Counted from the first letter of the stretch, positions 13,701 to 22,435 are shown. The stretch is 64,000 bases of DNA from Lytechinus pictus (GCF_037042905.1 NC_087262.1:6410001-6474000); one strand, 5' to 3'. A program made the numbers and translations. Notes: a model not told the origin generated them from the letters alone.

Positions 13701-16700
13701 TTTAAAAACTAATACTAAAACTGATCTAAAATTGATCTTAGATCGATTTTAAAATTGATTTTGGAAATCGATTTTAAATCAATTTTAAAATCGTAATTGT
13801 ACCTGTTCTAATTAACCGATTTTAAAATCGGCTCCCGATTTTACCCGATTTTACCACAATCGGGGCGATCACCTGCCAATCTTCGATCATGCCCCTTGAA
13901 GGAAAAATCGGATATAAAATATCGGCGTAGATCTAGTTACAGTGCGTGATCATTCAGAACATATTTCAAGATTTTTTTGAGGTGCTAGCTATTTAGAGGT
14001 CGCATTAATCAGGGAGAAAGACGCAGTATTATCTCTGACGATGTTTACGAGGATAGATATCTTCTCTTCAACCTCGTGGTGATAGCGGACGCCGCCGTGA
14101 ACTTTTAAAGGTCGTATTACCGACGGACATCACTGCACTACTCTCTTACCTCCTTTATGATGATAGACACTTCTCTTCAACCTCGTGGTGATAGCGGACC
14201 CCGCTTCTTTTATATTTGTTCTTGGTTATCAAAAGTTGATTTCTGAAGATAGTAATAAATTGATTTGAAAACGTTAGCTCCCCAAAGCATTTTAATAACA
14301 TGTTCCGAATCATCGCGCGTGCTTGCGACTTCTATTACATTTTAATTGCACTTGCGCCTTTAAGATGATGCATTTTATTTAAGGCATTTGCTGGCTTAAA
14401 ACGAAACTAGAATTTCAATTTCATTTTATTTGCCCAGCGTGTTTGTCCCATTGAAGACACCGTTAGAAAAAAAATCTCATCGAAATAAAAAAAAATCGCA
14501 AAAAATAAAAAACCCGAGTGATTTCGAACGCGACCCGAGTGATTTCGAACGCGAACGCGACCCGAGTGATTATAATAAGCCGATTTATCGATGATTTATC
14601 ATAACTTAACCACAAATACAATAGACAAATGACCTACCATTGTAAAGCTTAGAATCTCCTCTTTCATCTGAAATTACTTAGATTATTTTTTATTCACGCA
14701 TGGGTGAGCAAAAACAATTTGAAGAGGGGATACCAAAAAGTCATTTGGCGGGCTGTATCTGGGTATCAAAAAGAAAACCACATTTTAAAAAAGTTCAATA
14801 TCTGCTCTTCAATTTGTTATCTCAATTACAGAAAATGTTCAAGAAATAACAAAGTTCTGATTATTTGAAATAAGGCTTGAATTTCAATAATTTCTTAAAA
14901 TTAAGAGGTTATACAGGCTAGCGTTCAAACTCACTTGTTTCACTGTTGAAAACACGATTATTTAATGAAATTATGGAAATACAAGCATCGTTTCGAGGGA
15001 ACATAACTTTTTTACTTCTTAACCATTTTTTGTGATTAAGGTTAAAATAAAAGAGCAGATATTGAAATTTTTAGGCATGTGATTTTCTTTTTGAGATTCA
15101 GATACCCCCGCCAAATGGGTTTTGGTATCTTTTCTTCAATTTTTTTGCTCACTCATGCGTGAATGGGAAAAATCTAAGTAATATCAGATGAAAGAGGAGA
15201 TTCTAAGCTTTACATTGGTAGGTCATTTGTCCATTGTATTTGTGATTAAGTTATGATAAATCATCGCTTAATCTCAGTTTCGTTTATTCTAGGACGCACT
15301 GTATATCCAATATATATTGATATGGTATCATGGTTCAATATGAGATCATTAATCATTTTGTACTGTTGTTTATCTTCCAGCTGTACTCTTAGGAGCGTCA
15401 TGCCAGCGGTTTGGATGTCGTCTTGTGGCGATTATCGGCGGGGTCATCGGAGCCCTTTCTACCCTATTAGCGTCCTTCTCAACTCAACTTTGGCAGATCC
15501 ATGTTTGTAGCACAATTGCAGGTAAGAAAACAAATCTAACTTTTCGTAACGATCATCATGATCATGGGTCTCATATAATAGCCTGTTATATCAAGGCTGA
15601 AGCTGCAGCCTTTGTCTTATGCGAGTTTAAAGGTCAAGTCCACCTCAGAAAAATGTTTATTTGAGAAAATAGAGAAAAATCACACAAGCATAATGCTGAA
15701 AATTTCATCAAAATCGGATGTAAAATAAGAAAGTTATGACATTTTAAAATTTCGCTTATTTTTCACAAAATAGTTGTATGCACAATTTAGTAACATGCAA
15801 TTTTATTTTTATTCTCCATGAAATGCGCCAATTCTCCTAGCTGCCAATTGGCTATGTAATTCAGGTACACAGAAACTGGGGGAGTTATAGCCCTCTACCA
15901 CTTTTCCCCTGTAAATTTTTGCAAATGTGAAATCTATAGCCATTTTTGTAAGTTCTTAATCATGTTGTGCTTTTTTTTTCAATATACAGGTCTTGCTTAC
16001 GGCGCTGCATACTTCCCGAGTGGAGTAGTCATCCGTTATTATTTCAAGAAACGGCTGGGAATGGCTAATGGGGTGACGTATGCTGGTATCGGAGCAGGAT
16101 TCTTCGTGATGGCTCCCTTGCTAGAGAAACTCTGCTCGGTATACGGATGGAAAGGGGCCATGTTCATTCACGCGGCTATTAATGCAAATTTCATCCTTTG
16201 TGCAGTGGTCTTACGGAGGACTAAAATGGAACAGAAAATCATGGCAGCGTACAGGTCAAAGCCATCAAAAGCCAGTGACGAGGATTCGATTAACGGCGGT
16301 GACCAATCAGCAGACTCGTTTTGTAGAAGGATCTTGCGAAACATCGACAAAACATTCGCCATCTCTAGACTCATGAAGAACGTCCACTTTGTTACCTTGT
16401 GTCTCGTGTCAATCCTATCTTTCGAAGGTCACATGTCGGTGTTAGTCTTTACAGCCCCGAAGCTGGTGCTCGAACTCGGATTGTCAAAAGGTACGGCCAG
16501 TTTGGTGATGTCTGCCTACGGAATCTCAGGACTTCTTTCTCGAGCACTCCATGGCTTCCTTCTTGATTTCAAATTGATCTCGTTGACGAATCTGTACATA
16601 CTGTCTCTGGTCATATCGGGGATCCAACCAATGTTCAACCCCCTCTTAACATCAACTGCCGCCCAGTTTGCGTTGATTGTGGTCTACGGAATCGGCGCCG

Positions 16701-17464
16701 GCATCATGGTCCCCACGACGATCTTAGTATGTAGGAAGTACGTTCCGCTCGACGCGGTCCCCAGTGCCATTGGACTTGTCACTGCGATTGGAGGCCTTGG
16801 AAACGTCCTTAGTACACAGCTGATGGGTATGTATCTGACGTGACGAAAGTATTTACGTAGCTCATTCACCAATCCTCGGGTGCGGCGTTACGGGTGTCAG
16901 GTGCGAGGGAGGGGGGGGGGGGTGACTTGTGACTGCCCCTTAACAATTCAATAAATCGATGTAAGAGTTAATTTCAGTTGTGCGCTGTGACTTGAAATGG
17001 GCGTCCGTTTCTGTTCCCCAGTTTGTTTTCTATTGAAAGGGTTTTACTCGGACATTTTTTAATTACTTAAGGTGACACTCCCCCTTTTCCCGAGAGTCAT
17101 ACTTGTCTCGGGATGCCCTGAGATATGAAACAAAACTCTATCCTTTAACAGGGATCTTTACGTTCTTCCTCTCGTTTCTTTTATCACAGGACAATTATCT
17201 GATGCCACCGGTTCGTTCGCTGTCCCTTTCTATATATCCGGTGCTTTCTTTTGGTTGTCGGCTATTGTAATGCTACTGGTCACCAAATGCAAACGATTCG
17301 AGGACGGTGATCAGGATTCAACGGTAGTCGTTCCGGAAGTAGCTGTAGCACCCAATGGTCAAGAAGATGTCCTGAACGTTAAACCAACTGCATTAACCAC
17401 TAATGGTTATCATCAAGTTTCTACCGATGTATCTGAATTAGAGAACTGGGAATCCGCAATTTAG
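108..17464 (+). CDS. Monocarboxylate-transporter-like protein (SLC16 family, MFS), 4 exons
   Basis: Join of 108-306, 15381-15521, 15990-16826 and 17190-17464 gives 483 residues, the usual SLC16 length. What is seen: residues 9-14 (DRGWAW) match the conserved MCT signature before TM1; residues 129-135 (RYYFKKR) followed by GMANG match the second MCT signature at TM4-5; a charged cytosolic loop lies at about 189-250 between two six-helix halves; a hydrophilic tail follows from about 433. All borders are GT-AG and every junction falls after codon position 1. Known of the family: plasma-membrane carriers of monocarboxylates or related solutes. The substrate here cannot be read; by eye it resembles the orphan MCT9/12/13/14-type members more than MCT1-4. 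The ATG at 108 has G at -3 and +4; an in-frame TGA lies at 9-11, so it is probably the true start, though further 5' UTR exons could lie upstream. Convergent with NAF1, 24 kb away. Confidence 0.93.
407..456 (+). repeat. G-rich tract, G-quadruplex-capable
   Basis: Runs of 4 to more than 10 G separated by one to three bases just inside intron 1 of the transporter gene. Quadruplex formation is inference; run lengths in such tracts are also error-prone in sequencing. Confidence 0.5.
457..1041. other. Intronic sequence with nothing recognised
   Basis: Between the G tract and the first MITE I see no coding homology, RNA gene or repeat end; the short open frames here lack any recognisable domain. 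Confidence 0.6.
1042..1643 (+). mobile_element. TTAA-flanked MITE, family A (copy A1)
   Basis: Flanked by TTAA at 1042-1045 and 1640-1643, with inverted ends AGGGGAATCCAACCC / GCTGGATTCCCCT. The first and last ~110 bp are imperfect inverted repeats, each with a GAAAGTTATG box 98 nt inside the TTAA. No transposase frame. TTAA targets are used by piggyBac and Kolobok transposases; which one mobilised it cannot be told. Confidence 0.85.
1968..2003 (+). repeat. GGGTGT/GT simple repeat
   Basis: Short run of gtgggtgaggg and GT units; ordinary microsatellite. Confidence 0.6.
2121..2199 (+). repeat. Two-copy tandem duplication (~40 bp)
   Basis: The unit beginning TCTTCGCCGGATTAGCAT and ending near TTTGCAC occurs twice in a row, differing by a few bases and a small indel. 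Confidence 0.6.
2251..2861 (+). mobile_element. TTAA-flanked MITE, family B (copy B1)
   Basis: TTAA at 2251-2254 and 2858-2861; inverted ends AGGTCAAGTCCACCCC / GGGTGGACTTGTCCT. The two halves fold back on each other (TCAAAATCGGATGTAAAA near one end, its complement near the other). It carries the GAAAGTTATG box at 2351 and a perfect TGACGTCA at 2668-2675. It abuts the 3' end of a SINE. Confidence 0.85.
2862..3079 (-). repeat. tRNA-derived SINE, family 1
   Basis: Read on the - strand it starts with a pol III A box (TGGTCTAGTGGTTAAGAC) and a degenerate B box (GGGTTCGTTTC), then the shared body with CAAGAAATTTACCCACATTG and GGGTACCGGCAG. Same family as the copies at 18347, 33472, 45692, 48655 and 48991. 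Not a functional tRNA. Confidence 0.85.
3708..3735. repeat. Perfect 28-bp palindrome
   Basis: CATGGACCTATTAC is followed directly by its exact reverse complement, with no spacer, inside the decayed reverse-transcriptase frame. Confidence 0.9.
3979..4568 (+). mobile_element. TTAA MITE, family A (copy A2), left end missing, inside the LINE
   Basis: Aligns with A1 from AACCCAAATAAAAACTTG to the right end GGATTCCCCT and TTAA at 4565-4568. The left TTAA and first ~14 bases are absent, so either a deletion followed insertion or the junction was lost. It splits the LINE reading frame. Confidence 0.8.
5455..5650 (+). repeat. CT-rich polypyrimidine tract
   Basis: Nearly pure pyrimidine on the + strand (TCTCTC, CCCCCC). 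Translations through it are Ser/Pro/Leu low-complexity and not treated as genes. The rest of 5138-6030 shows nothing recognised. Confidence 0.6.
6031..6165 (-). repeat. Fragment of MITE family R
   Basis: GGCGATTCCATGCTAGAAAA followed by CAGCCATTTTCACAAC and GAACTTCAATTTG matches, reversed, the right end of the fuller copy at 45016-45406; then it jumps to the internal part near AAATGTCC.GTACGAC, so it is an internally deleted copy. Confidence 0.65.
7195..7700 (+). repeat. Degenerate tandem array with GCTCGCGCTTCGCGCTCGC cores
   Basis: Monomers of about 110-130 bp with the shared order AATATAAAAATTTTCAGCTC, GCGCTTCGCGC core, then ATACCCAT and TGATTA stretches. Cores at about 7234, 7443, 7553 (degraded) and 7661. 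Related arrays lie at 9180-9500, 32940-33180 and 35549-36430. Confidence 0.7.
7722..7760. repeat. (TA)n microsatellite
   Basis: About 19 uninterrupted TA units inside the hAT-like element. Confidence 0.95.
8424..8735 (+). repeat. GC-rich inverted-repeat island, copy 1
   Basis: Begins ACCTTGGTCACATTTGCT and continues with many near-palindromic units of TACGGCCGCCGTAG type, including NotI/EagI-like GCGGCCGC. Strikingly GC-rich against the AT-rich surroundings. Its outer end recurs in inverted orientation at 10837. Confidence 0.65.
8830..9180 (+). repeat. Purine-rich tract with G runs
   Basis: Long GAGAAAGGGAAAG-type tract and several runs of nine or more G, with the phrase GTTCGACCTAGGAAGG repeated at about 9070 and 9144. 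The open frames on both strands here are compositional. Confidence 0.6.
9180..9510 (+). repeat. Array of GCTCGCGCTTCGCGCTCG monomers
   Basis: Same monomer family as 7195-7700, with cores at about 9193 and 9300 and decayed ones after, spaced about 110 bp (CCATCCTG and TGATTACC flank each). Confidence 0.7.
9672..9955 (-). repeat. 3' end of a non-LTR retrotransposon (copy Q1)
   Basis: On the - strand it reads a GGGGCCCACATTG...AGTGGGTCCCTCC hairpin-capable segment, then AT-rich sequence, ending in repeated TTTGAATAAATAAATT units. Shares this layout with 23331-23692. Interpreted as a LINE 3' UTR and tail; no coding part is left. Confidence 0.5.
10552..10837 (-). repeat. GC-rich inverted-repeat island, copy 2
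   Basis: Dense TACGGCCGCCGTA and GCGGCCACCGCAG units, ending AGCAAATGTGACCAAGGT, the complement of the start of copy 1 at 8424. Either two copies in opposite orientation or the two ends of one 2.4-kb composite. Confidence 0.6.
10934..10992. repeat. (ACAT)n microsatellite
   Basis: Imperfect CATACATACA run directly before a Tc1-like end. Confidence 0.8.
10993..11582 (+). mobile_element. Tc1-like MITE with damaged right end
   Basis: Starts CAGTTGAGGCCGAAAGTTT, close to the terminal repeat of Tc1 elements of the Sleeping Beauty type (from memory). The block GGAATTCAGTGAAATTTG...CTTGCCAAACATC reappears inverted at about 11538-11582, so it is a foldback; the outermost ~27 bases of the right end are missing. 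No transposase. Confidence 0.7.
11583..12206. other. Intronic sequence with nothing recognised
   Basis: No coding homology or repeat ends seen; contains a short TA run near 11743. Confidence 0.5.
12207..12259. repeat. Imperfect stem-loop
   Basis: TTTTTCAGGGTT and AACCCTGAAAAA form a 12-bp perfect stem around TAGAT, extended by ACGT..CATGT / ACGTG..ACGT with mismatches. Confidence 0.7.
13275..13306. repeat. Perfect 10-bp stem-loop
   Basis: AGCCGTCTGT and ACAGACGGCT separated by 12 bases, inside the nested long-TIR element. Confidence 0.75.
13715..13865. repeat. Palindromic TTTTAAAATCGATT-type low-complexity block
   Basis: Repeated short units (AAAATCGATTTTAAA, CCGATTTTAAAATCGG) that pair with each other in many registers; lies in the interior of the nested element. 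Confidence 0.7.
13996..14206 (+). repeat. Two-copy tandem duplication (~105 bp)
   Basis: Both units run from AGGTCG.ATTA to TCTTCTCTTCAACCTCGTGG and TGATAGCGGAC.CCGC, diverged in the middle. Confidence 0.75.
15381..15521 (+). CDS. MCT-like gene, coding exon 2
   Basis: 141 nt, an exact multiple of three, after acceptor ttatcttccag and before donor gtaagaaa. It encodes the cytosolic RFGCR turn after TM2 and TM3 (IIGGVIGALSTLLASF), residues 67-113, which align naturally between exons 1 and 3. Skipping this exon would keep frame but delete TM3. Confidence 0.92.
15627..15800 (+). mobile_element. TTAA MITE, family B (copy B2), left half only
   Basis: TTAA at 15627-15630, end AGGTCAAGTCCACC, and the GAAAGTTATG box at 15729; the alignment to B1 stops near CATGCAA. 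It fills much of intron 2 of the transporter gene, about 190 bp before exon 3. Confidence 0.8.
15990..16826 (+). CDS. MCT-like gene, coding exon 3 (main exon)
   Basis: Encodes residues 114-392: TM4-6, the central cytosolic loop (RRTKMEQK to KNVHF) and TM7-11. Acceptor tttcaatatacag, donor gtatgt, phase 1 on both sides. The TM8 arginine that MCT family members share appears in LLSRALHG. Confidence 0.94.
17190..17464 (+). CDS. MCT-like gene, terminal coding exon
   Basis: Follows acceptor ttttatcacag; encodes the end of TM11, TM12 (FFWLSAIVMLLVTK) and a 50-residue hydrophilic C-terminal tail ending ESAI, then TAG at 17462-17464. Intron 3 (16827-17189) holds a short G run and nothing else recognised. 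Confidence 0.92.
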
Positions 17465-18204
17465 TGAGGTTTTTTTTATTAGGAGATAATCTAATTCACG
17501 AGTGTAGCATGCATTTTTTAATTTATCAAAATTGGCAAACATGACTGTCTATATACGAAGTACTGACAAAATGAAGGGTATATGGAGTATAAAAATTACT
17601 TCTTCATGTCAAATTTTCAAGTGTATATGTATTTCAGAGCAATGTCATGGAGAGAGGTACCAAGATTCTTTTGTTCGCACCCAGCCACCCATACATTCCA
17701 GTCGTCGTTCCTGTTGGAGTGCCACAGGGATTTGTACTTGAACCTTTTTTGTTATTTTCAGAGCATCACAGCACATCAGCTCCATATTAGGCAGAGCTTC
17801 CTGTACAAACATAACACACAAAATACGAAGATATTTCTGGTTGACTGTGCTTTATAGATAGAAAATATTATACATGTATATGGCTTTGAAGTACATGGAT
17901 GCTTTAATTATTATGCAATGTTATTGAATTATTGTTGGCAATATCGTTTATTCCGGCCTTATTAAGAGTTAAAGCGTCATTCACTCTTCGATTAAGTCGC
18001 AGGCGCTACTTGTCAAATGTATTATTAGATGAGTATAGCGCAGACAACACGACCGAACCATCCTATTCAGATGCATCTCTTTGTACCACTCTACATTTAA
18101 ATTGCTTAGAAATATAGTATATTCGTGAAATATATTTTATGTATTTTATGTATTCGTGGCTGAAGTGAATATCGTTAAAATTCATCTGAGGTGCTAATAA
18201 TAAA
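17465..18204 (+). other. Probable 3' UTR of the MCT-like gene
   Basis: Non-coding, AT-rich and free of the recognised repeats. The first AATAAA after the stop is at 18199-18204, just before a SINE at 18347, so this is the simplest 3' UTR. The cleavage site is not shown by the sequence. Confidence 0.4.
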
Positions 18205-18346
18205 TTCCTGTTGATTTAAGGATCAAATTATTTTGAATACAGTTGTAAGTGAGAACTTGCCACTATTATATTTAATCAAAGATAATCATATATTTATGTA
18301 CAAATATATTTATATAAATTCATTTTTAACAGATCCAATATTGTGC

Positions 18347-18555
18347 GGGCGTTGAGCTTGGTCTAGTGGTTATGACTCGTCTTTCAATCGGAGGGACGTC
18401 GGTTCGAATCCAAGCCATGGCGTGTTTTCCTTCAGCAAGAAATTTACCCACATTGTGCTGCACTCGACCCAGGTGAGGTGAATGGATGCCTGGTGGGAAG
18501 TTATTACTTGAAACGCAGTGGGTGTAACAGCTGATATGCTGAAGCCAGGGTTACT
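18347..18555 (+). repeat. tRNA-derived SINE, family 1
   Basis: A box TGGTCTAGTGGTTATGAC and B box GGTTCGAATCC at the start, then the family body (CAGCAAGAAATTTACCCACA, GCACTCGACCCAGGTGAGG). The 3' end is diverged. Confidence 0.85.
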
Positions 18556-18605
18556 ATGCCGCAACTGTAGAGCTCGAAACTTTTTATAGATTTTATCCTA
18601 TACGC

Positions 18606-18979
18606 CAGCGCTTCTCAAACGGTGGGCCGCGAAGCTCTCTCAGGTGGGCCGAGAGAAGCTCCAACGGGAGAGAAAAAATAGGGGAAAACTATGATGTATT
18701 TCACAGACCTCTCCGATCGGTCTACATGGGTCAAAAACTAAAGCACATTTTTTAATAGGTATCATACATGTTGCAAAGCATGCACCTCGTGTGCATGCAT
18801 ATTGTGTATTGTGGCCCCGGGATTGTCGCCCATTTACCGGACATTTGCGAATGCAGATTAGTCGATTCTCAAACTGTCTGTCACATTTCAAGAATTTTTT
18901 TTCATCAAAGTGGTCAAAGGTGGAAGAAAAATATGAGAGTCAAAGTAGTCCTCGAGTAAGAAAAGGCTGAGAAGCGCTG
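18606..18979 (+). mobile_element. hAT-like MITE
   Basis: Ends CAGCGCTTCTCAAAC and GGCTGAGAAGCGCTG are inverted repeats of hAT type. TATACGC precedes the left end and recurs 4 bp beyond the right end, a possible imperfect target duplication. Interior not coding. Confidence 0.7.
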
Positions 18980-19383
18980 AGATATACGCCATATCTGGCC
19001 CTGTCAAAAGTTGTTGGCTCATTAGCCACTATCATCAGTTTTATCACTTTTTAATCCTATTCTTGTTTAACTGTTTATATTAAAGAAACCGAATCAATTT
19101 GTGTTGTGAACAAATAGCGTTTGCCGATGAAGAATTGAATGGCTTGCCGTTTAATGTCGGCATAAGATGGCTATTGAACCTTTAACATCTTAAATTAAAT
19201 CTAACTGAAAGATCAGATTACACCTGTAGCTGATGGGGAATTAATCCAAGTTTTTGAGAATGATAATAATAGCTGGACTTATTAATGATGCTTTTGCCTG
19301 AGGATTCAAAATGTTTGATATTATTACCCGGGCTTTAGCTCGAGCTACCATACCGGCGCTCAGTGCATGCAATGAAATAATCA

Positions 19384-19425
19384 TGCCGGGTACCCATTCG
19401 CCTCACCTGGGTCGAGTGCAGCACA
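19384..19425 (-). repeat. Short fragment of SINE family 1
   Basis: GGGTACCCATTCGCCTCACC and GGTCGAGTGCAGCAC match the SINE body in reverse. Confidence 0.65.
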
Positions 19426-19577
19426 GTATGCTAGAATGTGATTTAGCATCAGAAAGGGCCAACAGTCTTAAATGCAGCTCTACTAATGCATTGGAAATAA
19501 ACCTTTCGGCTTTCATGGGCTATCCTGTCAAGGTATTCTTCAATTTCATTGTAATCACCTGTGATATTCTTGACGAA

Positions 19578-19611
19578 TAAAATCAATCAATCAATCAATC
19601 AATCAATCTAC
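19578..19611 (+). repeat. (AATC)n tail
   Basis: Directly follows GAATAAA, so it may be the 3' tail of a retroposed sequence whose body (upstream to about 19310) I cannot classify. Confidence 0.5.
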
Positions 19612-19905
19612 TATATATTATGAAACACCACACATAATCTAAATGTGTAATTCTCACTATTTAGGGCAATCATTGCACTAAAACAGTGAGAATTACAAAA
19701 TAGTGAGAACCCGGGAGGGGGTGGGGCTACTTAGTAAAAATGAGTTGATACGTATGTGCCGCGGTCGACATCCCGAATTGTTCAGAGTTAGCCTACATTT
19801 CAGTTCTAGAGCATCACCAATATTTAGAAAGCCATAGAAATTCCTATTTTCCCCATTTCAGAGACCCTCAAGTTTCTCGTTCCGTGCGGTACCATAACCG
19901 CTATA

Positions 19906-20144
19906 CACTGTAAAAACTGTGGTGTTAAAACTGACATCAGTGGGTGTTAATAGAGGACCACACCCTCTGGTGTTAAAATTACACCCTAAAGATTGTATAT
20001 AACACCAAAGAGTGTACATGTAACAACCAAAGGTGTTGCAATAACACCTATAGGTGCTAAACTAACACTGTCAATTTAACACCGGTGTAAAATAATTGGT
20101 GTGGTCCTCTATGTACATCGGTTAACACCGCAGTTTTTGCTGTG
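19906..20144 (+). mobile_element. TA-flanked MITE (CACTGTAAAAACTG ends)
   Basis: Ends CACTGTAAAAACTG and CAGTTTTTGCTGTG, TA on each side. The interior is made of short GGTGTTA / TAACACC inverted units; GGACCACACC and GGTGTGGTCC lie near the ends. The element at 33829 shares the end type. Confidence 0.75.
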
Positions 20145-20149
20145 TACCA

Positions 20150-20928
20150 TGTACGATATATTGAGTTCCGGAGACCCCCATTTTTTATGTGGTCATTCCA
20201 ATTAAAGGTATTGTTTAACTTTGTGAGCAGCCGATTAAAAAAATTCTCAAACCAAGATGAAACATGTGTACAAGTGCATGTATTAGAACTAATAAACCCT
20301 GAAAACAACCATTATTGAGAATGAAAAGCTAAAACTACAAGGCAAACCCCGATTTTGTAAATAGGCGTCTTATAGACGCCTAAATAGTACACGTTAGTGT
20401 ATGGGGTGAAATTAAGATGGTGTTTTCGGTCACTTTATATTTCAATTTTTGAAGCACTAAATAATTATTTTCGAACGCAATTTTTTCTGGGCTTCATTTT
20501 TGTAACATATCACAGACACAGGTGACAAGTGTGACCTTCTAGCTCAGATTTTGCAAAAGTCAAACCAATGTTAACCAATCACTTTAAAGCATTGCATTTT
20601 TAGCAATCATTGATCTGAGAGCCATTTTAAGACCAAGATTTAGTTCCAGAGCCCCCTATTTTCGTCTATGGTGTGGCACATAATAGGTATCATGTTATAA
20701 TACTAGTAGCCCCCCCCCCCCCCCGAGTGAGATCTATAAAATAATGACATTTGGTCTTTTCATTATTTTGTAGTCAAGTTATTAAGTTGTCTGTCATGTC
20801 AATTTAATGATAAATGTGTCAACAAAATTGTTTAATAAAGACATCATTCCTACACTATTATATTCCAAGTCGTGTTTGTTTTGATTTCTGTAGGATAAGG
20901 GCCTGGCTATATGAGCTTATGCCGGTAC
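20150..20928. other. Intergenic, nothing recognised
   Basis: A poly-C run near 20710 and AT-rich sequence; no coding or RNA features. Confidence 0.5.
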
Positions 20929-21725
20929 AAGTTGCCGATAGCTCAGTCGGTAGAGCGGGGGTTTCAGATTCCGGTGACCGATTACCATTTGGTGCGCTTT
21001 GACAAGTTATTAAAGGAGAATGAAACTCTTGAAGCAAGTTAGCTTTTGTGAAAGCAGAAAAATCAAAGAATAAGATCAACAAAAGTTTGAGTAAAATAGG
21101 ACTAGCAATAGAAGAGTTATGAGCATTTGAATGTCGAGATCACTAATGCTATGGAGCTCCTCCCATTGGCAATGCGACCAAGATCTATGATGTTACAGAT
21201 GAACAACTCTCCCCTTTTGGACACTGAAAATATACACCAAAACATCTCTTTTTGCTCATTCTAATCATATGACAAACGATTCATCAATGATATAATGTTG
21301 TGAAACCTCTGTACTTGTCCTCTCATAAAGAGAACACCTCACCTTGTGATAAACTCTATAAAAGTGGGAATATAAGTGAAATAAGTACTAAAGTAATGAG
21401 GGAGTTGTACGTGTGTGACATCACAGATCTTGATCGCATTGCCAATGGGAGGATCTACATGGCATTAGTGATCTCAATTTTCAAATGCTCATAACTTTCT
21501 TATTATTCATTCAATCTTCCTCAAACTTTCAACAATATGTTTCTTTGATTTTTCTCTTTGATATGGATTCAGCTGGTTTCAAGGGTTTCATTCTCCTTTA
21601 ATCGTCATTACCAGGTCCTTTGGACAGGACCTTCAGCCGTCGGACCTCCGGTTGCTTCCTTACAAGCATTCATGCTTTCTTAGCAATCAGGTGGAAAAAA
21701 AAATCACCACCACTATAATAGTAGT
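20929..21725 (+). repeat. tRNA-derived SINE, family 2, split by MITE D1
   Basis: The left part (20929-21009) starts with a near-perfect tRNA A box, GATAGCTCAGTCGGTAGAGC; the right part (21602-21725) continues with CCAGGTCCTTTGGACAGGAC and GCATTCATGCTTTCTTAGCA. The uninterrupted relative at 40694-40890 shows that the two parts belong together. The B box is degraded, so this is not a tRNA gene. Confidence 0.8.
21010..21601 (+). mobile_element. TTAA-flanked MITE, family D (copy D1)
   Basis: TTAA at 21010-21013 and 21598-21601; ends AGGAGAATGAAACTC and GGTTTCATTCTCCT. A variant box GAAGAGTTATG sits 97 nt in. Inserted into a family 2 SINE. Confidence 0.9.
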
Positions 21726-22179
21726 AAATTCCCGTACATTATTTCACTGAAAATATTTAACGTAACTCCAGTTAGTGTCGTAACGCCCAAGTCTTTCTAA
21801 ACTTTTTCAATCCAGTGGTTGAAAATTAGCAAAGGAAATTTGAAACAATCAACTTTTCAATTTTGTAAATTTTGGAGAATCAGCCTCTCATGCTCCTCTC
21901 CCCCCCCCCCTTCCCTATGATTTGCATCAAATTAGTCCAGTTCAGACCCAGTCTGTTTCAGTTTACGTGAGAGTTACTTGTATAAGCGTAATAAGTATAC
22001 AATGCGGATATTAGAGTTTTATTGTTTCAAACCTGAATGTCACTGTTATAAGGAAGTCGTTTAGTTGTATAATACCTGAAAATGCAAACAAACAGGAACT
22101 AATTCTTATTGCACAAGGGAAGTCTCCTGATAACCGAATAACTCTTTATTCTTTCCGACGGATTACCATTCGATCTCTG

Positions 22180-22435
22180 CCAATTGATTGTTTGGCTCCA
22201 TCCGACTTCAACGCAGGGTTGAGGTAGTCTGCTGTGCAAACCCTTCACTCGAGTAAAGGGTCTGAATTGCAGCCTACTCATGCCATGTGTACTGAAGGCC
22301 CACAGCAAGTTTTGTATGTGCTAGTCTTTGCATGGAGACTCACTTGTTGATCAAAGTTTCAATCAGGGTCTGTGCCTGCAGACTAATTGATGGCGCTTGT
22401 TTGGCTCTATCCGACTTCAACGCAGGATCGATGCT
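22180..22435 (+). repeat. Spaced direct repeat
   Basis: TTGTTTGGCTC.ATCCGACTTC followed by AACGCAGG occurs at about 22189 and 22399, 210 bp apart. Not assigned to any family. The flanking 21726-23330 has purine- and G-rich stretches but no supported gene. Confidence 0.55.

Larger units (their letters stand above)
12351..14581 (+). mobile_element. Long-TIR element nested in the foldback (2.23 kb)
   Basis: Flanked by the direct repeat GATTTATC at 12343-12350 and 14582-14589 (the next base, G, also matches, so 6 to 9 bp fits). Terminal inverted repeats are about 195 bp long: GGCTTGTTATAATCACTCGG on the left, GGCTTATTATAATCACTCGG read inward from the right, then shared CGTTCGCGTTCGAAATCACT, GGTGTCTTCAATGGGACAAA and TTTCGTTTTAAGCC. 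Long TIRs with an 8-9-bp duplication suggest a Mutator-like (MULE) or hAT-like origin. The 1.8-kb interior has no transposase domain. Confidence 0.8.
12315..15301 (+). mobile_element. Mariner/Tc1-type foldback element with a nested insertion
   Basis: Ends CAGTGCGTCC and GGACGCACTG, flanked by TA (in fact TATA) on both sides, as in Tc1/mariner insertions. The left arm (ACGAAACCGAGATT, then CGATGATTTATCATAACTTA after the insert) pairs with the right arm at about 15130-15290 (TAAGTTATGATAAATCATCG). The left arm is split by a 2.2-kb element at 12351-14581. Lies entirely in intron 1; no transposase left. Confidence 0.85.

Noticed and set aside
15627..15800. Regulatory palindrome near transporter exon 3
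   Set aside because: Explained as the left half of TTAA MITE family B.
20935..20990. tRNA gene
   Set aside because: Only the A box is good; the B box and acceptor pairing are lost and the sequence continues into a SINE body shared with 40694-40890.
22180..22435. snRNA or other structured RNA gene
   Set aside because: The spaced repeat TCCGACTTCAACGCAGG suggested a conserved RNA, but I can match it to no RNA family and see no promoter elements.
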